A program made the translations under genes and the position numbers. Shown piece after piece: positions 16,150 to 24,473 of a stretch of DNA of 64,000 bases (its first letter is position 1; each line of letters starts with the position of its first letter). The stretch is from the NCBI RefSeq assembly GCF_009832905.1, contig NZ_CP047135.1:1466001-1530000 (forward strand), given 5' to 3'. The notes under the pieces were generated by a model, which was not told where the DNA came from, did no database searches, and saw only the letters and a program-made list of their open reading frames with translations. Source of the stretch: Stenotrophomonas sp. 364. GTDB lineage: Bacteria > Pseudomonadota > Gammaproteobacteria > Xanthomonadales > Xanthomonadaceae.

Positions 16150-16728
16150 TTGAGGGACACCGCACCGACACCCCGCATCATGTGTAACCGCATTCCACCT
16201 TCCGGGCACCCCGAGGTCAACCTGCGTCCCCTGGTGCGGGGCGACGCCGGCCACTGGTATGCCTGCCTGATGCAACCGGGCGTACGGGAACACACCAGCT
16301 GGCAGCTCTCCTCCGTGGACGATCTGGCGCCGCTGTTCGACGCGCTGGAAACACCCCGCGCGCCCACCCAGATCCGCATGGCCGTCGTGGACCGCGCCGG
16401 TGCCTTGGTGGGCAGCATCGGCTTCCACAGCATCCAGTGGCCGCATGGCACCGCAGAAATCGCCTATGAACTCTGCCCTGCGTATTGGGGGCGCGGGATC
16501 GCCAGCGCACTGTGCCAGTCGGTCAGCCGGTGGGCGTTGGCGGCCTTCGGCTGGCATCGCATCCAGGCGTGCGTGCTGGACACGAACGTGGCCTCCGCTG
16601 CCGTGCTGCGCCACTGTGGTTTCCAGCACGAAGGCCGACTACGCCACTTCCGTCAGGTGCGGGGTGTTGCCCGTGACTTCGACGTTTATGGGTTGATCGT
16701 GGCCGACGTTGGCACCGCGTCGGGCTGA
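16150..16728 (+). CDS. GNAT acetyltransferase, RimJ/RimL type
   Basis: Acetyl-CoA-dependent N-acetyltransferase of up to 192 residues. The GNAT core is visible: VNLRPLVRGDAGHWY, AEIAYELCPAYWGRGIAS (acetyl-CoA loop, with WGRGIAS in place of the usual RGxGIG), HRIQACVLDTNVAS and LRHCGFQHEGRLR. The start is uncertain. A TTG at 16150 has GAGGG upstream, while an ATG at 16180 (MCNRIPP) lacks a ribosome-binding site. The 3' end overlaps the convergent DUF1203 gene by 43 bases. The substrate, whether protein N-terminus or small molecule, is not known. Confidence 0.8.
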   Translation: MRDTAPTPRIMCNRIPPSGHPEVNLRPLVRGDAGHWYACLMQPGVREHTSWQLSSVDDLAPLFDALETPRAPTQIRMAVVDRAGALVGSIGFHSIQWPHGTAEIAYELCPAYWGRGIASALCQSVSRWALAAFGWHRIQACVLDTNVASAAVLRHCGFQHEGRLRHFRQVRGVARDFDVYGLIVADVGTASG

Positions 16729-17207
16729 TCCCCGGTATCGCTGCGTTCGGCGCGGCAGGAAAAGCAGCCGCGCCCGGCGTTGTGCAGATGGACCTGATGC
16801 ACGTGGGGATCCTCGAACAGCTGGTCCAGCGCTGCGGCTACTTCGCCGCCTTCGCAGATCTGCCCGCTGAGCATGAACGCACGTGCGTCGTAGGCGCGTA
16901 CCGACATCTGCCGGCGGTGCACGTAGGGCGGCACCACGCCGGGTGGCAATATGCAGCGTACTGCCTGCCGCCGGATGAACACCGGTCCGGATGCGCGGTA
17001 CGGCGAGCTGGATGCCAGATGCGTGTAGGGAAGCAGCAACAGCTCTTCGCCAACGCGCGCGTCCATCAGGCTGATGCGGCAGGGGAATCCGTGGTCCTGC
17101 GTGGCCACGCAGCGCACGATCCCGCGCGCTGCGAGGTCGCTGTCATCCGTCTCAAAGAGGGGTTCGAATTGGCGGTGGTCAAGGCCGCTCAGATGCCAAC
17201 GGTGCAT
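16686..17207 (-). CDS. DUF1203 family protein
   Basis: Protein of 173 residues, starting MHRWHLSGLDHRQFEPLFET, with DUF1203 features: GFPCRISLMDARVGEELLLLPY, YRASGPVFIRR and a C-terminal HVHQVHLHNAGRGCFSCR. The start at 17207 follows AGGAG. No biochemical function is established for this family to my knowledge. The His/Cys-rich end could bind metal. The gene ends inside the convergent GNAT gene. Confidence 0.75.
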   Translation of the reverse strand: MHRWHLSGLDHRQFEPLFETDDSDLAARGIVRCVATQDHGFPCRISLMDARVGEELLLLPYTHLASSSPYRASGPVFIRRQAVRCILPPGVVPPYVHRRQMSVRAYDARAFMLSGQICEGGEVAAALDQLFEDPHVHQVHLHNAGRGCFSCRAERSDTGDQPDAVPTSATINP

Positions 17208-17395
17208 GGGGGTCTCCTGGTGTGCGCCCATCCTGATGCGATGTGGTGGGCGCTGCTCGCCATCTTTGGACACCACACCATCAGGCTGCACGGCAAGTTA
17301 CTTTCGGCGCCGGCGGAGCCGACGCGTTTCCTGCCTTCGTCGGCAGCGTGCACACTACGACGTATCACCCGTCTTTTTCTCATGCAGGGACCGCC

Positions 17396-18121
17396 ATGTT
17401 CTACCAGACCGATATCCGCGAGCTTCAGCCGGGCCTCACCCCATTTCCTGCCGACGTATTCGTTCCGGGGCAGGCCTGGTTGGCGGCGCATTTACTGCCA
17501 CTGATCTCCGTGGACCTGGGCATTCTGCGTCCGGAACTGGCGGGTACCGTGGCCACGATGCTGTGCCCGGTCGAACCCTATGAAGGATGCCTCGGCGAAG
17601 AGACCGAGGCGCATCACAACGCGTGCATCGGCACCAACTGGATCGCGTTCGAACTGACGACCGACAATCGCATGCGCTTCCTCGGGGAAGAAGGCTACTT
17701 CCTGGGGAGCAACGTGCAGGACCCGGAGCTGGTGGAGCACATCGGCGAAATGCGGGACAGCTACGAAAGGGCGAAGGCCTATTTCCAGGACCATGGACGG
17801 TTGGCCAGCTATTCGCACTTTGGCGAAGGCGGCCCCAACGAGCAGGCCTACCTGGACACGCTGGGTGGACAGATCTCCGACGGGAACTGGACCGAGACGG
17901 CGCCCATCCCCTCTGCGTTCGAGCTGTGGCTGGATCCGCTGATGTATGAGCGCGATCAAGCGGCCGATGCAGAGAATGTGCGGATCACCCGAGCGGGCAG
18001 GCCGTTCTTCGCGGTCGCCACGGTTGCCGGCTACAACTGGTGTGCCACCGGCCCCGATGCCATCGTGATGATGTACGAGCCGGACAGCCGCACTGTGTTG
18101 TTCTCGTTTGATTGGACCTGA
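17396..18121 (+). CDS. Unknown cytoplasmic protein
   Basis: Protein of 241 residues, starting MFYQTDIRELQPGL after AGGGA at good spacing. It is acidic, with no signal peptide or membrane helix. Conserved-looking segments are HHNACIGTNWIAFEL, GEEGYFLGSNVQDPELVEHI and a C-terminal VMMYEPDSRTVLFSFDWT. The composition and the alternating strands resemble the broad set of SUKH/DUF1963-like binding or immunity proteins, but I cannot place it in a family. It stands alone between DUF1203 and the ADP-ribosylglycohydrolase. Confidence 0.6.
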   Translation: MFYQTDIRELQPGLTPFPADVFVPGQAWLAAHLLPLISVDLGILRPELAGTVATMLCPVEPYEGCLGEETEAHHNACIGTNWIAFELTTDNRMRFLGEEGYFLGSNVQDPELVEHIGEMRDSYERAKAYFQDHGRLASYSHFGEGGPNEQAYLDTLGGQISDGNWTETAPIPSAFELWLDPLMYERDQAADAENVRITRAGRPFFAVATVAGYNWCATGPDAIVMMYEPDSRTVLFSFDWT

Positions 18122-18231
18122 TGGAGAGCGTGCGCGGTGTTGAGGCTGCGGGCGAAAGGGTGGGCTGCACATTGAGTGGATAAAGCAACAGACCTGCATC
18201 GCGGGTGGCGCTGTTGTCCTAGAATCGCTCT

Positions 18232-19137
18232 ATGGACCTACAGAATCGATACCGAGGCGCTCTGCTCGGCTTGGCCGCAGGCGACGCCGTTGGCACCACG
18301 CTGGAGTTCAAGCCACGCGGCAGCTTCGAACCGTTGACCGACATGGTGGGCGGCGGGCCCTTCGATCTGGAGCCAGGGCAGTGGACGGACGACACGTCCA
18401 TGGCCTTGTGCCTGGCCGAGAGCCTGATCCGTTGCGACGCGTTCGATCCACGGGATCAGATGAACCGCTACGCCAATTGGTATCAGCATGGCTACTGGAG
18501 CTCAACGGGCACCTGCTTCGATATCGGCGTGGCAACACGCGGCGCGATCCACACCTACCTCGTGACCGGGGAGCCTCTGGCGGGAAACATCGACCCCGAT
18601 AGCGCCGGCAATGGATCGATCATGCGTTTGGCGCCCGTGGCCCTTCGGTTTGCCAGGAAGCCGGAGCTTCAAGCAATGGCCGTGCTGAGTTCCCGTACGA
18701 CGCACGCGGCGGAGGAGTGTCTGGACGCGTGTCGCCTGCTGGTCGTGGCGCTTGAGCGCGCGCTGGCGGGGTGCGACAAGACGGAGGTGTTGGACCTGGC
18801 CGCCATCGAGGTGTCCAGCCAGCGTCTGCGCGACATCGCCGCCGGCGGATACCGGAGCGCCAAGCGCGACCAAGTACGTGGCACAGGCTACGTCGTGGAC
18901 AGCCTGGAAGCCGCGTTGTGGTGCTTCCACCAGCACGACACCTTCGCTGGTGCGGTGCTGGAGGCTGCGAACCTCGGTGATGATGCGGATACCACCGCTG
19001 CGGTTGTCGGTCAGCTGGCGGGTGCCTTCTACGGCGTGGCCGGCATCCCAGCGGCTTGGCTCGCCCGGGTGCACCGGGGAGACGAGATCGCGGCATTGGC
19101 GGACGGCCTGCTGCAGCGCAATCTTGCCGAGGCATAG
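18232..19137 (+). CDS. ADP-ribosylglycohydrolase family protein (DraG-like)
   Basis: Enzyme of 301 residues expected to remove ADP-ribose from proteins or small molecules using two Mg ions. Metal-binding motifs are intact: GDAVG near residue 17, WTDDTSM (51-57), GNGSIMR in the middle and LGDDADTTAAVVGQLAGAFYG near the C-terminus. There is no dinitrogenase-reductase partner in the window, so a nitrogen-fixation role is unlikely. Repair of protein or nucleotide ADP-ribosylation is more plausible. The intense terminator at 19168-19210 lies 31 bases past its stop. Confidence 0.9.
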   Translation: MDLQNRYRGALLGLAAGDAVGTTLEFKPRGSFEPLTDMVGGGPFDLEPGQWTDDTSMALCLAESLIRCDAFDPRDQMNRYANWYQHGYWSSTGTCFDIGVATRGAIHTYLVTGEPLAGNIDPDSAGNGSIMRLAPVALRFARKPELQAMAVLSSRTTHAAEECLDACRLLVVALERALAGCDKTEVLDLAAIEVSSQRLRDIAAGGYRSAKRDQVRGTGYVVDSLEAALWCFHQHDTFAGAVLEAANLGDDADTTAAVVGQLAGAFYGVAGIPAAWLARVHRGDEIAALADGLLQRNLAEA

Positions 19138-19167
19138 GCTGGCTGCGCACAGCCCATGCCGGAAATT

Positions 19168-19210
19168 AAAAAGCCCGGGAACCCTTATTGTGTAAGGATT
19201 CCCGGGCTTC
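19168..19210 (-). terminator. Intrinsic terminator of ssrA
   Basis: AAGCCCGGGAA and its perfect complement enclose a 17-base loop. The minus strand continues into TTTTT. It ends the tmRNA gene, and because it is symmetrical it may also stop the oncoming ADP-ribosylglycohydrolase transcript. Confidence 0.9.
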
Positions 19211-19234
19211 TTCGGATTCTTTCGAACCCGTCAT

Positions 19235-19634
19235 TGGTGGAGGTGGGCGGAATTGAACCGCCGTCCGAAGGCACTCCATCCCCGGTACTACATGCTTAGC
19301 TCGCCGTTGAATCTCGCCCTGTGGCAGCACGGCGTGCAAAGCGCACCCCAGGACCAGCCTGCTTTAGTTAAGTCGTGACTGACAGGCAGCCATCACAACC
19401 GGTTCCGTGATAATGACCCTACATCTACGAGCACGGGCACAAGTAGGTTCGGGGGTTCGCCTTAGGCGGCTGTAGAACTAAAGCAACTGCTGCTGTTTAG
19501 GCGGCGATTGCGAAGTCCGAACCGTAGTTGTCGTCGTTGGCAACTAAAAGTTTGCTGCTGGATTAACGAGGAAAGCTGCCCCCTCGGCATGCACCAAGTA
19601 ACTTCACAACCCCCGTCGAAACCAATGCACCCCC
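19235..19634 (-). ncRNA. ssrA: tmRNA (transfer-messenger RNA)
   Basis: About 400 bases. The 5' end GGGGGTGCATTGGTTTCGAC (minus strand) and the 3' end GTTCAATTCCGCCCACCTCC plus ACCA are the conserved tmRNA ends. Together they form the tRNA-Ala-like acceptor with a G-U pair. The tag frame lies at 19497-19541 on the minus strand and reads ANDDNYGSDFAIAA then stop, preceded by the resume alanine codon GCC. tmRNA rescues ribosomes stalled on broken mRNA and tags the nascent chain for proteolysis. Its protein partner SmpB is encoded 2.6 kb away at 22204-22707. The 5' end position is accurate to a few bases. Confidence 0.97.
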
Positions 19635-19749
19635 GGTTTCTTCAAGAACCGCAAGACATCTGGCGACCCAGACGCTACTTGACGGGGCCAATGCTACTCC
19701 ACTCCAGCTGAACAGTCACGCGAGCGCGTCGGTGCGCGGGGCGGTGGTC

Positions 19750-20820
19750 TTACAGGTAGGTCCCGTCGCTGTGCAGCAGTTGGCGGATGCTGCGGAACAG
19801 CTGCAGCGCTTCGGCCTGCTGGGCTTCGGTCATGCGGGCCTGGAACGTGGCCACCTGGTTGGCGAACTGGTGGTCGTCGATCGGAAGCCCCTCGTCGTGC
19901 GCCGCCAGCGCGTAGGCGTAGGCCTTCACGTCGTCCTGCTCGACGCCCGTGCCGTACTCGTGCAGCGCGCCGAGCTGGGCCAGACCCGGCGGGTGACCCA
20001 GTTCGGCGGCGATCAAGGTGTAATGCGCGCCCTTGGCCAGGTCCCGTGGCACGACGTCGCCGCGGCCATACAGGTACTGGTCGGCCAGGTAGAACACCGC
20101 ATGGGCGCGGCGCTCCTTGCCGATCGCCTCCAGCCAGCGTTCGGCCTGCACCAGATCGGGCTCGACGCCGAGCCCGGCGAGGTAGGCGATGGCCAGCTGC
20201 TCCTGTGCGAACGCGTCGCCGGCCTCGGCCGCCTTCACGTACCACCGGGCCGCCTCGGGCAGGTCGACCGCGATGCACTGGGCGCCAGCGGGGTAGCGGT
20301 TGTAGCGGTTGATCGGGCCACCGATGGCGTAGATGTCACCCAGCCGGCGCATCGCTTCCGCATTGCCCTGCGCCGCGGCCTGGCGGTACAGGGTGATCGC
20401 GCGGGGCAGGTCGGGCGGCGTACCCAGTCCGAACAGATGGGCCTCTGCCAGGCTGGACTGGGCGGCGGGAAGTCCCTGGTGCGCCGAACGCTGGTACCAG
20501 CGCAGGGCCTCATCCGGATCCCGGAGGACGCCGTTTCCGGCGGCGTAGGCGTGGCCCACCCGGTTCTGAGCAGGCGCATCACCGGCCTGGGCCCGCACCA
20601 GATCCGCCGCGAAAGTGCCGTCGGGTTCCTGCAGGGCCGTGCCTCTCATGCTGGCGGCGTCATCGGGGGTTTCCATGCGGTCGTCCGCGATACGTCGGCG
20701 GTCCGCTTCGTCGGCCGTGCAGGCGTGCATCGCGGGGATGGCGGCTGGCCTGGCGGCCGTCGCCGCGGTCGCCGTGGCGGCCAACGCACCGAACAACAGC
20801 AGTGGGGTCAACGTGCGCAT
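19750..20820 (-). CDS. Secreted Sel1-repeat (TPR-like) protein
   Basis: Protein of 356 residues. A signal peptide (MRTLTPLLLFGALAATATA) precedes several Sel1-like repeats of about 36 residues: PAQNRVGHAYAAGNGVLRDPDEALRWYQRSA, then similar units around ARAITLYRQAAAQGN, AARWYVKAAEAGD, AERWLEAIGKE, KGAHYTLIAAELG and AYALAAHDEG. Such repeats form a solenoid for protein-protein contacts in the periplasm. The start at 20820 follows AAAGGA. A much longer upstream frame is rejected as antisense-like coding. The partner is unknown. Confidence 0.82.
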   Translation of the reverse strand: MRTLTPLLLFGALAATATAATAARPAAIPAMHACTADEADRRRIADDRMETPDDAASMRGTALQEPDGTFAADLVRAQAGDAPAQNRVGHAYAAGNGVLRDPDEALRWYQRSAHQGLPAAQSSLAEAHLFGLGTPPDLPRAITLYRQAAAQGNAEAMRRLGDIYAIGGPINRYNRYPAGAQCIAVDLPEAARWYVKAAEAGDAFAQEQLAIAYLAGLGVEPDLVQAERWLEAIGKERRAHAVFYLADQYLYGRGDVVPRDLAKGAHYTLIAAELGHPPGLAQLGALHEYGTGVEQDDVKAYAYALAAHDEGLPIDDHQFANQVATFQARMTEAQQAEALQLFRSIRQLLHSDGTYL

Positions 20821-20906
20821 CGTGAATGTCCTTTGCGGAATGTGGGTGCATCCCGAACGGGCGACCGGTAATTCGTAGAGGGTCTCCCGTTGCTGGGGGG
20901 GATGGC

Positions 20907-21269
20907 TCAGGCCGACGCGGTGCGCCGGCTGCGCCACCCGAGCCATAAGCCGGCCAGCAGGCAGGCGGCGATGATCGCGACGGACAGGGGCAGGTGGAAA
21001 CTGCGCTCGCCGGCCGCGGCGAAGCCGCCATGGATAAGGAAGGTGGCGATCCCGAGTGCCGCGCAGATCCGTGCGTAGATCCGCGCCTGCGGGCTGCCCA
21101 GCACGACGTGCCGATACCCGAGCAGCAGCACCGGCAGGGCCAGCAGGTTGAACAGCAGGTAGCCCTGCACGCCGCCCGGCAGGTGGAACAGGTCCCACTC
21201 ATGCCAGTAGGCGGCGTCGATCTGGTGCGTGATCAGGGCCAGCAACGTGGCGAAGTAACTCTTTTCCAT
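20907..21269 (-). CDS. Small integral membrane protein (DUF6713-like)
   Basis: Protein of 120 residues, starting MEKSYFATLLALITHQIDAAYWHEWDLF, with about four hydrophobic helices (5-16, 35-52, 65-82 and 92-112). The THQIDAAYWHEW segment resembles the DUF6713 signature as I remember it, so that label is tentative. A basic C-terminus GWRSRRTASA faces the cytoplasm by the positive-inside rule. It lies upstream of the Sel1 protein on the same strand with an 86-base gap. The function is unknown. Confidence 0.6.
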   Translation of the reverse strand: MEKSYFATLLALITHQIDAAYWHEWDLFHLPGGVQGYLLFNLLALPVLLLGYRHVVLGSPQARIYARICAALGIATFLIHGGFAAAGERSFHLPLSVAIIAACLLAGLWLGWRSRRTASA

Positions 21270-21318
21270 GGGGTACCGGCAGGGGTCCGTTCCTGTCTTG
21301 CCTGCTTGCCGCGCTGGT

Positions 21319-21678
21319 TCAGCGCTTGCCTTCGCGCTGGCGCTTGCTGTCGGCCTGGTGCTTGGCCTTCAGCTTGCGCTGGTGGTTCTGCTCGTTGCGC
21401 TGGGAAATGGCCTGCTTGCGGGCTTCCGGCTGGACCTGCGCCATCAGCGCGTCCACGCGCGCGATCAGGCGGCGATGTTCCAGGGTGTCGAAGGTCTGCT
21501 TTTCCGACGCGTCACGCTTGGCATTGCGACCCAGGTAGGTCAGCACCTTGAGCAGGGCGGCCGGATCCATCGCGCGGGTCAGCTCGGCGAAGATCGATTC
21601 ATAGGCGGCGATATCGGCCTTGATTTCGTCGATCGGGTCCGCGCTCGCGGTGGTTTCCTGGGGGATTTCCTGTGTCAC
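21319..21678 (-). CDS. Small basic coiled protein, unknown
   Basis: Protein of 119 residues, entirely helical by composition, with no signal peptide. The acidic N-terminus (MTQEIPQETTASADPIDEIKADIAAYESIFAELTRA, given here as the first third) passes into a strongly basic tail, QRKLKAKHQADSKRQREGKR. A role in RNA or ribosome binding would fit the tail, but nothing proves it. The codon use and the defined ends support a real gene. It lies between the small membrane protein and a GNAT gene on the same strand. Confidence 0.6.
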   Translation of the reverse strand: MTQEIPQETTASADPIDEIKADIAAYESIFAELTRAMDPAALLKVLTYLGRNAKRDASEKQTFDTLEHRRLIARVDALMAQVQPEARKQAISQRNEQNHQRKLKAKHQADSKRQREGKR

Positions 21679-21769
21679 GCAACGCTCCAGCCTGGGTAAT
21701 AAGCGGGGATTCTGACACTTGTGGGTGCGCTGCGGGAGAATGCCGTGCGCGTTGCCCGGCCGTGTGCGC

Positions 21770-22207
21770 TCAGGCGCCGATCAACCGCTTGCGCAGGTAG
21801 GTTCGGTGATGCCCGGGCGGAAAGTCCTCCAGCCGCCCGAAGACCTCATAGCCCTGCTTGAGGTAGAAGCCCTCGGCCTGCCAAGAGAACGTATCGAGCA
21901 TGGCCGAATGGGCTCCCATCGCCGCCGCCTGCTGCTCGGCATCGGCGAGCAGGGTCTGGCCCAGCCGACGGCCGCGTTGGCTGGCGTCCACCCACAGGGC
22001 GTGCACCGTCAGCCAGCCGCCGTAGACATCGGCAAGCACGCCGGCACAGGGCTGCCCGTCCGCGTCGCGGATCACTCGATGCAAGGGCCGGTCGTCCAGT
22101 GCACTGCCGCAGGCGGCGTCGTTGAACGCACGCAGCCCCGCAAACACCGCCGCCACGTCGTCGGCCGTGGCCGCTTCGATACGGGGGGGCGGGGCAGGGG
22201 CGGTCAC
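21770..22207 (-). CDS. GNAT family N-acetyltransferase
   Basis: Protein of 145 residues with GNAT features: [16 protein letters not shown] at the start, [23 protein letters not shown] (acetyl-CoA binding QRGRRLG) and [22 protein letters not shown] near the end. The GTG start overlaps the smpB stop as GTGA, so translation is coupled to smpB. The substrate is unknown. The location directly behind smpB is probably incidental, but gives co-expression. Confidence 0.82.
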   Translation of the reverse strand: MTAPAPPPRIEAATADDVAAVFAGLRAFNDAACGSALDDRPLHRVIRDADGQPCAGVLADVYGGWLTVHALWVDASQRGRRLGQTLLADAEQQAAAMGAHSAMLDTFSWQAEGFYLKQGYEVFGRLEDFPPGHHRTYLRKRLIGA

Positions 22208-22707
22208 GCGTCGCGGTTGTGCCGGCGCATGGTCCGCGACTTCTCGCGGGCCCAGTCGCGGTCCTTTTCGGCATCGCGCTTGTCGTGGGTCTGCTTGCCT
22301 TTGGCCAGGGCGACCTCGAGCTTGATCTTGTTCTTGCTCCAGTACATGGCCGTCGGCACGATCGTGTACCCGTCGCGCTGGACTCGGCCGATCAGCTTGT
22401 CGATCTCGCTGCGATGCAGGAGCAGCTTGCGCTCGCGGCGGTCGTTGGCCACCACGTGGGTGGAGGCCTGGATCAACGGGGTGATCTGCGCCCCGATCAG
22501 GAAGATCTCGCCGTCACGCACGTAAGCGTAGGCATCGACGATGTTGCCGCGACCGGCGCGGATCGACTTGACCTCCCAGCCCTGCAGGGCCAGGCCGGCC
22601 TCGAAGCGATCTTCGATGTGGTACTCGTGGCGGGCACGCTTGTTGAGCGCGATGGTTTTGTTGGCCGTCGCGTTCTTTGCTTTATCCTTGCCGCTGTTCT
22701 TGCTCAT
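22204..22707 (-). CDS. smpB: SmpB, tmRNA-binding protein
   Basis: Protein of 167 residues required for tmRNA action. It binds the tRNA-like part of tmRNA and mimics the codon-anticodon helix in a stalled ribosome. The OB-fold core is clear: [69 protein letters not shown] and [15 protein letters not shown], followed by the disordered basic tail. The start at 22707 gives the normal length. It is divergent from ratA, as in many gammaproteobacteria. Confidence 0.96.
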   Translation of the reverse strand: MSKNSGKDKAKNATANKTIALNKRARHEYHIEDRFEAGLALQGWEVKSIRAGRGNIVDAYAYVRDGEIFLIGAQITPLIQASTHVVANDRRERKLLLHRSEIDKLIGRVQRDGYTIVPTAMYWSKNKIKLEVALAKGKQTHDKRDAEKDRDWAREKSRTMRRHNRDA

Positions 22708-22766
22708 GTCCGTATTGTCTCCGATTCGGGCCTCCCCGGTCGATTCATCAGCAATCAGTAATCGAA

Positions 22767-23195
22767 ATGCCAACTATCCGCCGTAGTGCCCTGGTCGAAC
22801 ATTCGGCTGCCCGCATGTTTGACCTGGTCAATGATATCGATGCCTATCCGCGCCGCTTCCGCTGGTGTTCGGCTGCGCAGATCCTGGAATCCGGACCGGA
22901 CCGCCTGGTGGCGCGCCTGGACCTGGGGTTGGGCGCGTTCTCGACCTGGTTCATGACCGAAAACACCCTGCAGCGCCCGAGCAGCATTGATATGCAGCTG
23001 CGCGACGGGCCGTTCAAGCGCCTGCACGGGCGCTGGGAATTCCACGCGCTGGCCGAGGATGCCTGCAGGGTCAGCCTGACCCTGGAGTTCGAACCCACCT
23101 CGCGCCTGCTGGGGCCGGCGCTGGCGCTGGGCTTTCAGGGCCTGGCCGACCGCATGGTCAATGACTTCGTCAGCGTCGCCGATGCGCAGGACTGA
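22767..23195 (+). CDS. ratA: RatA/COQ10-type START-domain protein
   Basis: Protein of 142 residues of the polyketide-cyclase/START fold. It starts [31 protein letters not shown], then has [13 protein letters not shown] and a C-terminal [18 protein letters not shown]. Homologues are E. coli RatA (YfjG), described as a toxin that blocks 70S association, and mitochondrial Coq10, a ubiquinone-binding protein. Quinone-related function is at least as likely as toxicity. The position next to smpB and followed by rnfH is conserved in gammaproteobacteria. Confidence 0.85.
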   Translation: MPTIRRSALVEHSAARMFDLVNDIDAYPRRFRWCSAAQILESGPDRLVARLDLGLGAFSTWFMTENTLQRPSSIDMQLRDGPFKRLHGRWEFHALAEDACRVSLTLEFEPTSRLLGPALALGFQGLADRMVNDFVSVADAQD

Positions 23196-23198
23196 GCC

Positions 23199-23459
23199 GT
23201 GATTGCGGTGGAGGTGGTGCTGGCCTGGCCAGACCGGGTGCTGTCGCGGCCGCTGCAATTGCCCGCGACGGCCACGGTGGGCGAGGCTATCGCTGCCGCT
23301 GCGCTTGAGGGAAGTGCGCTGTGCCCGGCGGTGGCCGTGCACGGGGTGCTGGCGCAACCGACCCAGCTGCTCCGCGATGGAGACCGGGTCGAGCTGCTGC
23401 GCCCGCTGCTGGCCGATCCCAAGGACAACCGCCGCCGGCGCGCCCGCGCCAGCAGCTGA
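23199..23459 (+). CDS. rnfH: RnfH/RatB family small ubiquitin-fold protein
   Basis: Protein of 86 residues starting at GTG three bases after ratA. It has the RnfH (UPF0125, YfjF) pattern: IAVEVVLAWPDRVLSRPLQL, TVGEAIAAAAL, VAVHGVLAQPTQLLRDGDRVELLRPLLADPK and a basic tail RRRRARASS. The fold is beta-grasp like ThiS/MoaD, but it lacks a terminal GG. The function is not established. It is co-transcribed with ratA. Confidence 0.88.
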   Translation: MIAVEVVLAWPDRVLSRPLQLPATATVGEAIAAAALEGSALCPAVAVHGVLAQPTQLLRDGDRVELLRPLLADPKDNRRRRARASS

Positions 23460-23476
23460 CGCCGGGTCAGGTTGGC

Positions 23477-23869
23477 TCAGCGGCCGCGCTTCTTCTTGTC
23501 CTTGGCCAGGTTGCGGCCGAACTGGCGAACGCTGGACTTGGCAAGCTCGGCATCCCGGTTGGGGAAGTACTCGCCGTCCCAGCGGGTGACCTGGTCATTC
23601 TCGAAGTAGACCGTGAAGTTCTTCACTTCGGTCTGGCCGAGGCGGTTGACCCGCTCGCTGGCGGTGTAGTCCCAGCGCTGGGCGTGGAACGGGTCCGGGA
23701 TCGAGGGGGTGCCGAGCAGAGCGTTGACCTGCTGCTTGCTCTGGCCCACCTGCAGCTGACCGACGGCCTGCTCCCGGATCAGGTTGCCCTGATAGATGGG
23801 TTGCTTATAGATGATGCCGCAGCCCGTGGTGGACAGGGCAACGGCGGCGACCAGCAGGAGATTGCGCAT
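23477..23869 (-). CDS. bamE: BamE, outer-membrane assembly lipoprotein
   Basis: Protein of 130 residues, lipoprotein component of the BAM complex that inserts beta-barrel proteins into the outer membrane. Signal peptide and lipobox STTGC (Cys17), then GIIYKQPIYQGNLI (the conserved YKxxIxQGN motif), QSKQQVNALLGTPSIPDPFH and RWDYTASER. The basic C-terminus RNLAKDKKKRGR is longer than in E. coli. It is convergent with rnfH and divergent from fur with a 103-base intergenic region. Confidence 0.94.
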   Translation of the reverse strand: MRNLLLVAAVALSTTGCGIIYKQPIYQGNLIREQAVGQLQVGQSKQQVNALLGTPSIPDPFHAQRWDYTASERVNRLGQTEVKNFTVYFENDQVTRWDGEYFPNRDAELAKSSVRQFGRNLAKDKKKRGR

Positions 23870-23972
23870 CGGGAATGGCGTTTGGGGAAATCCAGTCGAT
23901 GATACACTCACGACGCGTCGCCGCGACCCAATCCGAGGCAGCTGGCGCTAAATCGCCAATGAACGGAGAACT

Positions 23973-24389
23973 ATGGAAACCCACGACCTGCGCAAAGTCG
24001 GCCTGAAGGTGACCCACCCGCGGATGCGGATCCTGGCGTTGCTTGAGCAGCGCAATGCCCAGAATCATCAGCACCACATGACCGCCGAAGACATCTACCG
24101 CCAGCTCCTGGAGCACGGTGACGAGATCGGCCTGGCCACGGTCTACCGGGTGCTGACCCAGTTCGAGGCCGCCGGGCTGGTGCTGAAGCACAACTTCGAG
24201 GGCGGCCAGGCCGTCTACGAACTGGACCGCGGCGGCCACCACGACCACATGGTGGACGTGGACAGCGGCAAGATCATCGAATTTGAAAGCCACGAAATCG
24301 AGGAGCTGCAGCGCAAGATCGCGGCTGACCACGGTTACGAGCTGGAAGAGCACTCGCTGGTGCTGTACGTGCGCAAGAAGCGCAAGTAA
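23973..24389 (+). CDS. fur: Fur, ferric uptake regulator
   Basis: Iron-responsive repressor of 138 residues. DNA-binding helix region VGLKVTHPRMRILALLEQ and TAEDIYRQLLEHGDEIGLATVYRVLTQFEAAGL; metal-site His cluster in NHQHHMT and GGHHDHMVDV; C-terminal dimerisation part ending HSLVLYVRKKRK. The CxxC pair of E. coli Fur is replaced by VDVDSG, as in Pseudomonas-type Fur, so this is not a defect. The start follows GGAG. It is separated from the next gene by a strong terminator. Confidence 0.97.
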   Translation: METHDLRKVGLKVTHPRMRILALLEQRNAQNHQHHMTAEDIYRQLLEHGDEIGLATVYRVLTQFEAAGLVLKHNFEGGQAVYELDRGGHHDHMVDVDSGKIIEFESHEIEELQRKIAADHGYELEEHSLVLYVRKKRK

Positions 24390-24441
24390 CGGCCCGTTGG
24401 GCGGCCGTTAGGCCACCCTTGCCAGGCACAGTGCGTGATCG

Positions 24442-24468
24442 AACCCCGGGCCCTGGCCCGGGGTTTTT
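24442..24468 (+). terminator. Intrinsic terminator of fur
   Basis: AACCCCGGGCC and its perfect complement around a tiny loop, followed by TTTTT. It lies 52 bases past the fur stop. Confidence 0.92.
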
Positions 24469-24473
24469 CGTTG

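Noticed and set aside
19508..19711. A 67-codon plus-strand protein
   Set aside because: It lies across the tmRNA gene and its upstream region and has no coding character.
19750..21198. A 482-residue version of the Sel1 protein
   Set aside because: The first 126 residues are the antisense-like Arg/Pro-rich type and cross another gene; the signal peptide and ribosome-binding site place the start at 20820.
23973..24389. Defective Fur lacking its cysteine pair
   Set aside because: Loss of CxxC is normal for Pseudomonas-like Fur proteins; the His cluster is intact.
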